This document shows, piece after piece, positions 53,211-62,488 of a DNA stretch of 64,000 bases (position 1 is the stretch's first letter; each line of letters starts with the position of its first letter). Under the pieces are notes generated by a model that searched no databases, was not told the DNA's origin, and saw only the letters and a list, made by a program, of their open reading frames with translations. Made by a program: the position numbers and the translations under genes. This DNA comes from Bacillus taeanensis (lineage in GTDB: Bacteria > Bacillota > Bacilli > Bacillales > UBA6769): contig NZ_QOCW01000019.1 in NCBI RefSeq assembly GCF_003318295.1, positions 1 to 64,000 on the forward strand, in the 5' to 3' direction.

Positions 53211-54344
53211 ATGATTATCGGAGTACCAAAAGAGATTAAAAATAATGAAAACCGTGTTGCACTTACACCAGCTGGGTTACTATCTTTTGTCAATGCAGGT
53301 CATAAAGTATTAGTGGAGAAAGATGCTGGTGTTGGAAGTGGTTTTACAAACGAAGATTATGCGAATGCCGGGGCAGAGATTATTGATGCTGCTGAGGATG
53401 TATGGGCTCAAGCTGAAATGATTATGAAAGTAAAAGAGCCTCTTTCAAGCGAGTATGGTTATTTCCGTGAAGGCTTAATTTTATTCACGTACTTACACTT
53501 AGCTGCTGAGCCTGCCTTAGCTCAAGCTCTTAAAGAAAAAGGCGTCATCGCGATTGCTTATGAAACAGTTGAGGCAAATCGCACGCTTCCACTTCTGACA
53601 CCGATGAGTGAGGTAGCAGGTCGTATGGCTGCACAAATTGGTTCGCAATTTTTACAAAAAGCACATGGGGGTAAAGGAATCCTTCTTGCCGGTGTTCCAG
53701 GAGTTAGCCGCGGTAAAGTAACGATTATTGGCGGCGGTGTAGTAGGCACAAATGCAACGAAAATGGCAATTGGTTTAGGTGCTGATGTGACGATCATTGA
53801 CTTAAGTGCGGATCGCTTACGTCAATTAGACGATATCTTCGGTAACCAAATTAACACGTTAATGTCGAACCCGCTTAACATTGCAAGAGCTGTATCAGAA
53901 GCTGATCTTTTAATTGGCGCGGTATTAATTCCGGGAGCAAAAGCGCCTAAGCTCGTAACAGAAGAAATGGTAAAAGCGATGAAGCCTGGTTCTGTTGTTG
54001 TAGATGTTGCGATCGACCAAGGTGGAATTGTTGAAACTGTGGATCATATTACAACACATGATAACCCAACCTATGAAAAACACGGTGTTGTTCATTACGC
54101 AGTCGCAAATATGCCTGGAGCGGTTCCAAGAACATCGACAATCGCCTTAACAAATGTAACAGTTCCTTATGCATTACAAATCGCCAACAAAGGTGTACAC
54201 AAAGCAATCTCCGAAAATGAATCTTTAAAACTTGGATTAAATGCAGCAAACGGTGAAATCACATATGAAGCTGTCGCAAAAGATCTTGGTTATACCTTTG
54301 TCGCACCGGAAAAGGTTTTTGAAAAAGAACTTGCGAGTGTTTAA
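53211..54344 (+). CDS. ald: Alanine dehydrogenase
   Basis: A 377-residue NAD-dependent L-alanine dehydrogenase, making pyruvate and ammonium. It starts [20 protein letters not shown], has MIMKVKEPL with the catalytic Lys, TYLHLAAE with His near residue 96, the nucleotide fold [20 protein letters not shown], and VDVAIDQGG. Length is typical. It shares the island's promoter element, which fits a job of regenerating pyruvate as amino acceptor for the omega-aminotransferase and of degrading imported alanine. TAGGAGGG precedes the start. Confidence 0.95.
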   Translation: MIIGVPKEIKNNENRVALTPAGLLSFVNAGHKVLVEKDAGVGSGFTNEDYANAGAEIIDAAEDVWAQAEMIMKVKEPLSSEYGYFREGLILFTYLHLAAEPALAQALKEKGVIAIAYETVEANRTLPLLTPMSEVAGRMAAQIGSQFLQKAHGGKGILLAGVPGVSRGKVTIIGGGVVGTNATKMAIGLGADVTIIDLSADRLRQLDDIFGNQINTLMSNPLNIARAVSEADLLIGAVLIPGAKAPKLVTEEMVKAMKPGSVVVDVAIDQGGIVETVDHITTHDNPTYEKHGVVHYAVANMPGAVPRTSTIALTNVTVPYALQIANKGVHKAISENESLKLGLNAANGEITYEAVAKDLGYTFVAPEKVFEKELASV

Positions 54345-54381
54345 GAAAGGTTAGTATATAGGAAGAAACACGTCAAAAAAT

Positions 54382-54420
54382 AAGCATCTGCCTCTACAAT
54401 ATAGAGGAAGATGCTTTTTT
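54382..54420 (+). terminator. Terminator after ald
   Basis: Stem AAGCATCT / AGATGCTT with inner CCTCTA / TAGAGG pairing and six T. Confidence 0.9.
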
Positions 54421-54482
54421 AAAATAGGGGGAAGACATTATTTATTCCGCCATCTTCTTTTGTAGGGAAGCATTATTTTCTA

Positions 54483-56060
54483 TCATGCCTCTTTTTTTAG
54501 AGCAGCATTATTTCCTTTATCAGAATCCAAAAGGTGATTCTTTTTCTTCAGCAGATTGCCACCAATGCGGAAGTTTTCAAGGAACAACCACAGCATTGGA
54601 ATCGTCATCAGCAATCCTCCCAGATTCAATAGACCCTTAACGGAATCAGAACCTCCAGAAGTCACTAAAAGGTAAGAGACTGTGGTCACAATCATTCCCA
54701 TTAAAATTTTAATCTTTGTAGGTGGTTCATCATCAATTTGCTGGTCACGAACACACAGAGTAGCTAGTACAGAGCTCATGGGATCGGCCAGAGTTACAAA
54801 GGAAAAGATAACGGTTACGAGGAAAACTATTTGAATGAAAGTACCGCCGGGCATATTACCAAGAACTTGATAAATTGTAGTCTGCATTCCGAACTCTTGT
54901 ACAGCAGCCCAGACATCTACTCCACCAGAAGACTGCACCTTCATAATCATACCGGCAAAAACCCCAATCCAGATGATACAAAAGATAGATGGTACAAGGA
55001 TGTTAAACAACAAAAATTGGCGAACAGTTCGCCCTTTTCCCAGGCGAGCCAAAAACATTCCTATAACAGGAGCAAAGATTATAAACGCATTCCAGTAAGT
55101 AATCGTCCACTCATTCGACCACTGATCCTCGGGCACCATTGTATTATTATAAGTAATCTTGCTCCAGAAATTATCCATGATATTGCCAAAAGCTTCAGTG
55201 CTGATTTTACCGATAAACTGGGCGTCTCCGAAAGTCAACACATATCCCAACAAGAAAAAGAGCAGCATCATGGTGATGGATGAAATTTTCGTCAGTCCCT
55301 TAGAGATACCGGTAATACAGGAGATGATAAAAAATGCACCAACAAAAATCGCGATGAACAACCAGACCATATTCCCTTGTGTTATATGAAATACACTTTC
55401 AATACCGGCACCTATCTGAAGAAGACCAGCACCCATCGAGTTGGAAACTGCACTGGCAAGAGCATAAACAGCAAATACCTGTACCACGGTGGTCAGCCAA
55501 AAAATTTTACGATTAAAACTATGCTCTACGAGTGAACCAAAGGAAAGACTTTTCTTGGAATTATAAGTAAGCAGAGCGAAGGCGAGACCACATAAAGAAT
55601 ACATGGCGTACTGAACGAACGACCAGTTAAACATTGCCTGACTGACTGCGAAAATTGCAGCCTCCCGGGAACCGGCCTCTACACCGGCAGCTGCAGGCGG
55701 TGTCATAAAGTGGTAGATTGGCTCTCCCATAGCCCAGAACAGCAGGCCAACGCCAATGCCTCCACAGATAGTGATGGAAATCCATTGCCAGTTAGTGTAC
55801 TCCGGCTTTGCATCCTCACCTCCGATACGAACGTCCCCATACTTAAATATCACGAAACAAATTGCAAAAATAATGGATAACACTGATAAAATATTAATCC
55901 ACCAACCAAAATTATCTCCTACCCAATAAGTAGTATGATTAAGGATCGTACCAAACTCTTCTGTAAAAAACATACCGAAAAGAATTTCTACCGTAAGAAT
56001 AATTATAGCTGGGATAAATACTGCCTTATACAGTCTATATGTTTTTTCATTTTTTCTCAT
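54483..56060 (-). CDS. BCCT-family transporter with atypical substrate site
   Basis: A 525-residue betaine/carnitine/choline transporter family protein with twelve helices. Family blocks are CGGIGVGLLFWAMGEPIYHF, MFNWSFVQYAMYSLCGL and GMFLARLGKGRTVRQF. The frame opens at 56222, but MRKNEK at 56060, after a GAGAGGGAGAA site, matches the start of the first helix. In well-studied members the eighth helix reads like YWAWWISWSP; here (about 55080-55115) it is YWNAFIIFAP, so the aromatic residues that bind quaternary ammonium are Ala/Phe/Phe. The substrate may differ from glycine betaine. Confidence 0.9.
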   Translation of the reverse strand: MRKNEKTYRLYKAVFIPAIIILTVEILFGMFFTEEFGTILNHTTYWVGDNFGWWINILSVLSIIFAICFVIFKYGDVRIGGEDAKPEYTNWQWISITICGGIGVGLLFWAMGEPIYHFMTPPAAAGVEAGSREAAIFAVSQAMFNWSFVQYAMYSLCGLAFALLTYNSKKSLSFGSLVEHSFNRKIFWLTTVVQVFAVYALASAVSNSMGAGLLQIGAGIESVFHITQGNMVWLFIAIFVGAFFIISCITGISKGLTKISSITMMLLFFLLGYVLTFGDAQFIGKISTEAFGNIMDNFWSKITYNNTMVPEDQWSNEWTITYWNAFIIFAPVIGMFLARLGKGRTVRQFLLFNILVPSIFCIIWIGVFAGMIMKVQSSGGVDVWAAVQEFGMQTTIYQVLGNMPGGTFIQIVFLVTVIFSFVTLADPMSSVLATLCVRDQQIDDEPPTKIKILMGMIVTTVSYLLVTSGGSDSVKGLLNLGGLLMTIPMLWLFLENFRIGGNLLKKKNHLLDSDKGNNAALKKEA

Positions 56061-56539
56061 ATATTTCTTCTCCCTCTCTATATTTAATATATTCTTGTTG
56101 ATTAAGTTTATACACCCCCTTACCTTCTTATTTCTATTAGAAAAAACATTAAGGTCCAGGCGAAATATAAAACATTGACACCCTGGTATAATTAGATCAT
56201 AAACGTTTTCAATAACTCCCACTGGTATAGGAAAACATTTCCTTGTTTACGAAATGAGGAAATTGGTCGAACTGATGATCACTATTTATTAGTAAGCGTT
56301 TGCATTTTTGTGGTTGGGGAATTCGTCGCTCACTTTCGCCATGTATTATATTCATTAAAGTTGTAGATAAGGTTATTGATTAAATAGTGTAAGATTGTAA
56401 TTTAAATAGACTGAAGACCTTTCGTATTCGATCACCTAAAAGGTTTTGGGAATTCCCTCATAAACTCACATCATTGATTGTAAATGACTAGGTTTAATGA
56501 GGGTTTTTCAATCTATATAAGTCTTGAAAATCATGGTAA
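56061..56539. other. Intergenic region with an inverted repeat
   Basis: Upstream of the BCCT gene. It holds a weak cre-like sequence (AGTAAGCGTTTGCA at 56291) and a hairpin at about 56455-56506 (CCCTCATAAAC / GTTTAATGAGGG) with a T run on the plus strand, though no plus-strand gene precedes it; it may terminate minus-strand transcription of the FAD gene. No ORF is seen. Confidence 0.4.
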
Positions 56540-57931
56540 TTAATTAGAAACCACAGTCTTGAATTTCTTCTCTTTTTGAGATTCAAGAAGTCCGAATTCC
56601 AGGAAGCTATTAATACTTTGTGCTGCAGTGAATCCTGTTTGAATGGCTGTTTCAGTGTAATAGCTGCCTAAATAATCACCTGCTAAGAACAATCGCCCCG
56701 CAGATTTTGTTAAAATTGGCTGCAGTTCTGCACGACCTGGGAAAATATAAGCTGATCCGAATGGAAATTTCATTACGTGAGCCTCCACTACATGATCACT
56801 AAAACCAGGAAATATTTCATTTAAATCTTTCAATTTCAATTGAATAATTTCCTCATCAGATTTATCAATTAGCCGACGCCCGCTTTCCCCCGGTGAAAAT
56901 GTCATAAAACTACTTCCTGGTTTCCTCTCAGTTTCTACTGAACGGACTAGATTCGATTGATGAAGAATAATGTCAAATGACCTTTTAGGCGTAGCAAAAG
57001 AATAGACATCATCCCAAACTTGTGGTCCTGTTTCATTTGTTAAAAATGCTGCACTCACATGGGGACCATATTTAATCTTACCAAGAGCGTCTGCGATTTC
57101 TGGGTCAATGTTTTTCGCTATTTTTTTTGTAATTGTGGCCGGAGTCGCAAGTACTGCATAACGTGCTTCCACCACATGATTCACGCCATCTTGAATATAG
57201 CTTACGACAACAGAGTCTTTTTTCTGAAGAACTTCTAAAACTTTTGCATTTAGTTGAACCCGTTCACCTAATGTTGATGCAATCGTGTTCGTAAGCGTTG
57301 ATGGTCCCCCAACAATGTTATTCCCTAACCCATCATCTTTGTTCCATACAGTGTGGAAATACCCTACACCTGATCCTGCAGTCATTGTCTCAGGACTGCC
57401 AGTCGAACGGCTAACTGTAGGTCTAAAAATTGCATCTGCGTCTGGTGGTAATTTACCAGTAAAGTCGGCAAAAGTTCGATCATCCATAAATTCTAAAATT
57501 CGTTGTTGTCGAACTCGATAGTCCTCTCCCGGACGTTTTTTTGCTATTTTGCCATATTTGATAACAGCTGCACGCACTTTAGCACCTGCACGTATCATCG
57601 CAAATCTAGCTTTCCATGACATAGGGGCCCTAAATGGATACAGTTCAACTGGACCATCTTTAAGCAGCTTCCCATTCAAAGACATTGCAGCTAAAATGCC
57701 AGGTACAGGTGCTGCAGTTATTCCTACAGATTTAAATAATTCATCTGTAGCTGAACCAGCTCCAGCATATAGATGTCCGCCCCAATTTAACCAATAATCT
57801 CCCCGGCGTTCAGAACGTACACGGCCGCCAATACGGTCATCAGATTCTAAAAGTAAAATATCATGGTGTTTAAGACGCCAAGCAGCAGATAAACCAGCAA
57901 GTCCACCGCCTACTATAATTACATCTTTCAT
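56540..57931 (-). CDS. FAD-dependent amine-oxidase-family oxidoreductase
   Basis: A 463-residue flavoprotein of the amine oxidase/protoporphyrinogen oxidase/phytoene desaturase group. The N-terminal DVIIVGGGLAGLSAAWRL binds FAD and is followed by DDRIGGRVRSER, the family's second FAD contact. The C-terminal LFLAGDYLGSYYTETAIQTG closes the FAD fold. Substrate unknown; amines and polyene or porphyrin substrates are all handled by relatives. Being beside a BCCT importer, a DapA-like lyase and an aldehyde dehydrogenase suggests oxidation of an imported amine to an aldehyde. AGGAGG precedes the start. Confidence 0.82.
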   Translation of the reverse strand: MKDVIIVGGGLAGLSAAWRLKHHDILLLESDDRIGGRVRSERRGDYWLNWGGHLYAGAGSATDELFKSVGITAAPVPGILAAMSLNGKLLKDGPVELYPFRAPMSWKARFAMIRAGAKVRAAVIKYGKIAKKRPGEDYRVRQQRILEFMDDRTFADFTGKLPPDADAIFRPTVSRSTGSPETMTAGSGVGYFHTVWNKDDGLGNNIVGGPSTLTNTIASTLGERVQLNAKVLEVLQKKDSVVVSYIQDGVNHVVEARYAVLATPATITKKIAKNIDPEIADALGKIKYGPHVSAAFLTNETGPQVWDDVYSFATPKRSFDIILHQSNLVRSVETERKPGSSFMTFSPGESGRRLIDKSDEEIIQLKLKDLNEIFPGFSDHVVEAHVMKFPFGSAYIFPGRAELQPILTKSAGRLFLAGDYLGSYYTETAIQTGFTAAQSINSFLEFGLLESQKEKKFKTVVSN

Positions 57932-58014
57932 TGTAATCCTCCTTAATTTAAATGATTTTCAAAATATATCATGATTATAGATTTATAATTTTAAATATTT
58001 AAAAAATTTAAGGT

Positions 58015-58051
58015 GTAACTGTTTCAAATAAGGGAATCTTGAAACAGTTAC
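58015..58051. repeat. Perfect 13-bp inverted repeat between two minus-strand genes
   Basis: GTAACTGTTTCAA / TTGAAACAGTTAC with an 11-base loop, downstream of the DapA-like gene and 84 bases upstream of the FAD gene start. No T tract follows on either strand, so an operator or mRNA hairpin is as likely as a terminator. Confidence 0.55.
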
Positions 58052-58201
58052 TAAAATGGGGGGCATATAAACTACCAATGAACTCTTCATATCGTTATTA
58101 ACGAATTTTATGAACTGTCTCAATTTATTCCATCAATAAATTTAGTTAGATGTTTTTTGTTACAGGTTTATTTTTTAAATCCTAAGTTTAAATAAGTCGT
58201 G

Positions 58202-59110
58202 TTAATTAACAATACTATCTTTTACTGGACAACCTAATTCAGTTAATATTGTTGCAATCTTTGATTTGAAATTTTCGGAAGCAGGCACTAGAGGCAATCT
58301 GCTTGATCCTCCTGATAATCCTAGTACTTCCAAGCCTGCCTTTACTGTTCCTGGAATAGTTTCTTCTTCAATAGCATTATATAACTCTAGCAGTTCCTGA
58401 TTTAATTTAGTTGCTTCTTTTAAGTTGTTTTCATTTACGATTAAATCATATAATTTTGCTAATTTTTTCGGAGCCAAGTTGTGGACTACTCCAACAGCAC
58501 CATGTCCCCCTAATGCTAATGTAGGTAAGATTAAATGTTCAAATCCAGTAAGTACCGCGAAGTTTGGATTGTTTTTTGTTAATGCAATAAGTTTAGAAGT
58601 ATGCTGTCCATCAGTCGTATTTTTAATACCAACAATTCCATCTATTTGACTTATTTCATTAATTAATTCTGGATCAAGTTCAACACCTGTAGCATCTGGA
58701 TAATGATAGATTACAATTCCAATGCTGGAATTTTCTGCTACTGCCTTGTAATGATCAATAATTCCTTGTCTACTAGTTGTCATATAATAAGGATTAATTA
58801 CCAGGGCACAATCTGCACCAACTTCAGCTGCATATTTAGTAAGTTCAATTGTATCTTCTGTTCGGTGACATCCTGTACCGGCCATAACAGGTAACCTACC
58901 GTTTGATGTTTCACAAACAAATTTAATTACTTCTTTTCGTTCTTCCATGCTCATTAGTGAGTATTCTCCAGTACTTCCTCCTACTAAAAGACAGTTCATT
59001 CCTCCATCTATCAAATGTTCTAGTAGTTGTTCAAGCCCCTTATAGTCAATACTGTTATCCTCTTTCATAGGTGTAGGTACAGCTGGGATCATTCCAAAAG
59101 GTTTATACAT
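58202..59110 (-). CDS. DapA-family lyase/dehydratase (second paralogue)
   Basis: A 302-residue dihydrodipicolinate synthase/N-acetylneuraminate lyase family protein. It carries GGSTGEYSLMS near residue 43, the catalytic Tyr in YHYPD near residue 135 and the Schiff-base Lys in GIKNTTD near residue 163. It is clearly related to the protein at 48238. It may act on a sugar acid or an imino acid; proximity to an aldehyde dehydrogenase (divergent, 59798) again suggests a path ending in a semialdehyde. GAGGAGAAAAAT precedes the ATG. A cre-like site lies 58 bases upstream. Confidence 0.85.
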   Translation of the reverse strand: MYKPFGMIPAVPTPMKEDNSIDYKGLEQLLEHLIDGGMNCLLVGGSTGEYSLMSMEERKEVIKFVCETSNGRLPVMAGTGCHRTEDTIELTKYAAEVGADCALVINPYYMTTSRQGIIDHYKAVAENSSIGIVIYHYPDATGVELDPELINEISQIDGIVGIKNTTDGQHTSKLIALTKNNPNFAVLTGFEHLILPTLALGGHGAVGVVHNLAPKKLAKLYDLIVNENNLKEATKLNQELLELYNAIEEETIPGTVKAGLEVLGLSGGSSRLPLVPASENFKSKIATILTELGCPVKDSIVN

Positions 59111-59797
59111 ATTTTTCTCCTCCTCTTATTTTAAGAACTATTATTAAATAATTAATTAACCAACTTTCGAAAACGATTACATTTCCGAAGCTATTAATTA
59201 CTATGGGTTTATATTATCACCAAAGTGGAACTTTATCAATCTTTTTTTTAAAAAAGATAATAAAAATTCCCTTTTTGGAGGGATATAAAATAGAGACACA
59301 CTAAGGACATTACCCATAGGATCTCTATTTGTTTGTAAGAATTTTCACCACTTAAAATAATAAATAGACTCTATAGACATATAGAAACCCATTATCAAGC
59401 CATATCAAGTAAACCAAATAAATAAATTCACTTATACAATAACTAGCATTCAAATTTTACGAAAATATTGAAGGTAATGTTTAACAAGGTAATATCAATG
59501 TTGTGTACATGTGAGAAAAAGAAGAAAGGGCGGACAAAACTATGATAATAAATGATAGTCATGAAAAAATGTCATACAAGCTTTAAAGAGTCGCTTTCAA
59601 ATAAACATAAGGTTATGTGACTATATTTTATTTTCTAAATATTAAATAAATGAAATAATATATTCCCTTTTAAAAAAAACGGTTTACAATAATTCATTTT
59701 GTTGGTAGTATTTAATTCATCAAATGATTTAAAAGATTTAGTTATTTACAATTTTTAAAAAGAAAATATTAAAAACTAAAAAAGAGAGGTATCTAAA
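59111..59797. other. Large divergent intergenic region
   Basis: A 687-base AT-rich region between divergent genes, with a cre-like site at 59168 and many possible -10 hexamers. No ORF with a ribosome binding site except the GAGAGG site of the ALDH. No copy of the island's 20-bp element. Confidence 0.5.
59168..59181 (-). promoter_or_regulatory. Candidate CcpA catabolite-responsive element before the DapA-like gene
   Basis: CGAAAACGATTACA, read on the plus strand, matches TGWNANCGNTNWCA at 13 of 14 positions. Confidence 0.5.
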
Positions 59798-61291
59798 ATG
59801 AAAGCAACTGATTACAAATTAAAACCTAAAGTAAAAGAATTCTTGGAAGAGCCTATTGGTCTTTATATTAATGGAGAATACGTACCAGCAGTTAGCGGAA
59901 AAACATTCGATGTCCTTAACCCTGCTACTGAAGAAGTAATTGCACAAGTTAGCGAAGCACAAACTGAAGATATCGACCTTGCTGTTCAAGCTGCAAGAAA
60001 AGCATTTGATGAAGGTGAATGGCCAGAAATGGAAGCGGCTACACGTTCACATCTTATTTATAAGTTCGCAAATCTTTTGGAAGAAAACCGTGAAGAGCTT
60101 GCACAGCTCGAGTCCTTAGATAACGGTAAACCATATAAAATTGCATTAACAGATGATGTTGATGGATCAATTCAACACTTCAGATATTATTCAGGTTTCG
60201 CAACGAAAATTCAAGGAAAAACAACACAAGTATCACCAGAATATGTGAATTATACTGTGCACGAACCTGTAGGGGTTGTAGGACAAATTATTCCATGGAA
60301 TTTTCCACTTTTGATGGCTGCTTGGAAGCTCGGATCGGCTCTAGCTGTTGGCTGTACAGTTGTTATTAAACCTGCAAGTGAAACGCCGCTTTCTCTACTT
60401 TATATAGCAAAACTGCTCAAAGAAGCTGGTTTTCCAGACGGTGTTGTGAACATCACTCCTGGCTCTGGTCGAGTTGCTGGAGACGCCATTGTTACCCATA
60501 ATATGGTGGACAAAGTGTCGTTCACTGGATCAACAGGTGTCGGAAAAGAAGTTATGAAGAAATCTGCAGATCAAATCAAAGGAGTCACGCTTGAATTAGG
60601 CGGTAAATCACCTACAATCATCCTAGAGGATGCCAATCTAGAAGAAGCAATTGAAGGGGCATTTAACGGTACAATGTACAATCATGGACAAAACTGCAGT
60701 GCTTGTACACGAGTCTACGTTCATCGTAAACATTATGATCAGGTATTGGAAGCATTGGCAGAACGTGCGAACATGTTGAAAGTGGGCCCAGGAATGGATC
60801 CGGAAACAGATATGGGTCCACTCGTCTCAGCAAAACAGAAACAAACTGTTCTTGATTATATCGAGCAAGGAAAAAGAGAAGGTGCACGTCTTATTGCAGG
60901 AGGTGAAAAAGTATTTAATGAAGGTTATTTTGTTCAACCAACGATTTTTGCAGATGTAACAGATGACATGACGATTGCACGTGAAGAAATCTTTGGTCCA
61001 GTAATGTCTGTTTTCGTTTTTGATACTGTTGAAGAAGTAATTAAAAGAGCAAATGACAGCGATTATGGTTTGGCGGCTAGTATTTGGACAGAAAATATAA
61101 AGTCTGGTCATTATATTGCCCGTAAATTACAAGCAGGGACTGTTTGGATTAATGACGTTGGTCTTGAGTGGGAGACAATGCCATTTGGCGGATACAAACA
61201 ATCTGGCATTGGACGCGAAATGGGTGGAGAGTATGGCTTAGAGAATTACACGGAAGTAAAAAGTGTATATGTGAATATTAAACAACTATAG
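59798..61291 (+). CDS. NAD(P)-dependent aldehyde dehydrogenase (DhaS/retinal-dehydrogenase-like)
   Basis: A 497-residue ALDH. Coenzyme region IPWNFPLLMAAWKLGSAL, VSFTGSTGVGKEVM, general-base Glu in LELGGKSPT near residue 270 and nucleophile Cys in NHGQNCSACTRV near residue 303 are all present. It is the third aldehyde dehydrogenase of the window and closer to broad-range acetaldehyde/retinal-type enzymes than to the one at 45436. Monocistronic with a strong terminator. Likely oxidises the aldehyde made by a neighbour such as the amine-oxidase-like protein. Confidence 0.88.
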   Translation: MKATDYKLKPKVKEFLEEPIGLYINGEYVPAVSGKTFDVLNPATEEVIAQVSEAQTEDIDLAVQAARKAFDEGEWPEMEAATRSHLIYKFANLLEENREELAQLESLDNGKPYKIALTDDVDGSIQHFRYYSGFATKIQGKTTQVSPEYVNYTVHEPVGVVGQIIPWNFPLLMAAWKLGSALAVGCTVVIKPASETPLSLLYIAKLLKEAGFPDGVVNITPGSGRVAGDAIVTHNMVDKVSFTGSTGVGKEVMKKSADQIKGVTLELGGKSPTIILEDANLEEAIEGAFNGTMYNHGQNCSACTRVYVHRKHYDQVLEALAERANMLKVGPGMDPETDMGPLVSAKQKQTVLDYIEQGKREGARLIAGGEKVFNEGYFVQPTIFADVTDDMTIAREEIFGPVMSVFVFDTVEEVIKRANDSDYGLAASIWTENIKSGHYIARKLQAGTVWINDVGLEWETMPFGGYKQSGIGREMGGEYGLENYTEVKSVYVNIKQL

Positions 61292-61324
61292 ACTGGAAAA
61301 TTTAAAAATCATGTAAATAAAGGG

Positions 61325-61360
61325 AAGCTGCACTCCTATTTAGATGGGTGCAGCTTTTCT
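61325..61360 (+). terminator. Terminator after ALDH
   Basis: Stem AAGCTGCACTC / GGGTGCAGCTT with an 8-10-base loop and T run. Confidence 0.88.
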
Positions 61361-61426
61361 ATGTTTTTGAAAGAATATTTAATATACCAACTCTCTGTTG
61401 GTATTTAGACGGGGAGGAAAAGATCG

Positions 61427-62335
61427 ATGGAAAACAAATTAGCCTTATTATTTATCGGCGCAGGGGCAGCTTTATGGGGGCTTATTGGTATTTTTGTATC
61501 ATACTTGTACGAAATAGGTTTTTCACCAACACAGGTTGTTACAGTTCGTGCTTTATCTGCATCTTTATTTTTAGTATGTTATGTCATGATCAAGAATCGG
61601 CAGTTATTTAGAATCAAAGTATCTGATAGTAAATATTTTATTGGAACTGGAGTTTTTAGTATTGTCCTTTTTAATTGGTGTTTATTTAGTGCGATTGAAG
61701 AAACATCTATTTCCATTGCATCCATTCTTCTTTACACAGCACCTGCATTTGTAACTATTTTATCAAGATTAATTTTTAAAGAATCTTTAACGACACGAAA
61801 GGTTATCGCTTTAATTACGACATTTGTCGGTTGTTCATTTGTTATTGGCATACTGCCGAATACGAATGAATCAATTTCATTATATGGATTCATTCTTGGG
61901 CTTGGTTCAGGTCTTTTTTATGCACTTTACAGTATATTTGGGAAATTTTCGTTAAAAAAGTATGACTCTTTAACTGTTACTGTTTATACTTTTTTGTTCG
62001 CAGCAATGGCAGTAACTCCTTTTAGTGGACTATGGCACGTACTACCTTTATTTTCAGATATTAGAGTATGGTTCTATATAATAGGTCTTGGTTTTCTCTC
62101 AACAATGCTTCCCTTCCTTTTGTATACAAAAGGTCTAAACACAATAGAATCAAGTCGAGCATCTATCATAGCTACTATAGAACCTGTAGTTGCAGCCTTA
62201 ATCGGATTTATGGTTTTCCATGAAAAGTTAAATTTATGGCAATACATGGGGGTAGCTTTTGTTATTGCAGCTGTCATTATTACATCCAAAAAGTCTACTA
62301 AGAAAGCATTAATTTCTAATGAATTATCTCTTTGA
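61427..62335 (+). CDS. EamA/DMT-family transporter
   Basis: A 302-residue inner-membrane protein with ten helices in two EamA repeats (about 5-140 and 155-290). It begins LALLFIGAGAALWGLIGIFVSYL and has the second-repeat stretch SRASIIATIEPVVAALIGF. Family members export amino acids and metabolites or import sugars and amines. GGGAGG precedes the ATG. It faces the RpiR regulator convergently. Substrate unknown. Confidence 0.88.
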   Translation: MENKLALLFIGAGAALWGLIGIFVSYLYEIGFSPTQVVTVRALSASLFLVCYVMIKNRQLFRIKVSDSKYFIGTGVFSIVLFNWCLFSAIEETSISIASILLYTAPAFVTILSRLIFKESLTTRKVIALITTFVGCSFVIGILPNTNESISLYGFILGLGSGLFYALYSIFGKFSLKKYDSLTVTVYTFLFAAMAVTPFSGLWHVLPLFSDIRVWFYIIGLGFLSTMLPFLLYTKGLNTIESSRASIIATIEPVVAALIGFMVFHEKLNLWQYMGVAFVIAAVIITSKKSTKKALISNELSL

Positions 62336-62394
62336 AATCAAAGAATGCTAGATGGATAAAGTAACAGGATAAACATCATTAATAAAAAATAAAG

Positions 62395-62420
62395 AACCAT
62401 TGGGGTTATCCAATGGTTTT
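62395..62420 (+). terminator. Terminator between eamA and rpiR
   Basis: Nine-base stem AACCATTGG / CCAATGGTT, short T run. Confidence 0.6.
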
Positions 62421-62488
62421 CGCACTTTCCACTTATTTTAAAGCTTAAACTTTTTCTTCAGCTTGGATAAACAATTGTTTTTCTAGTC

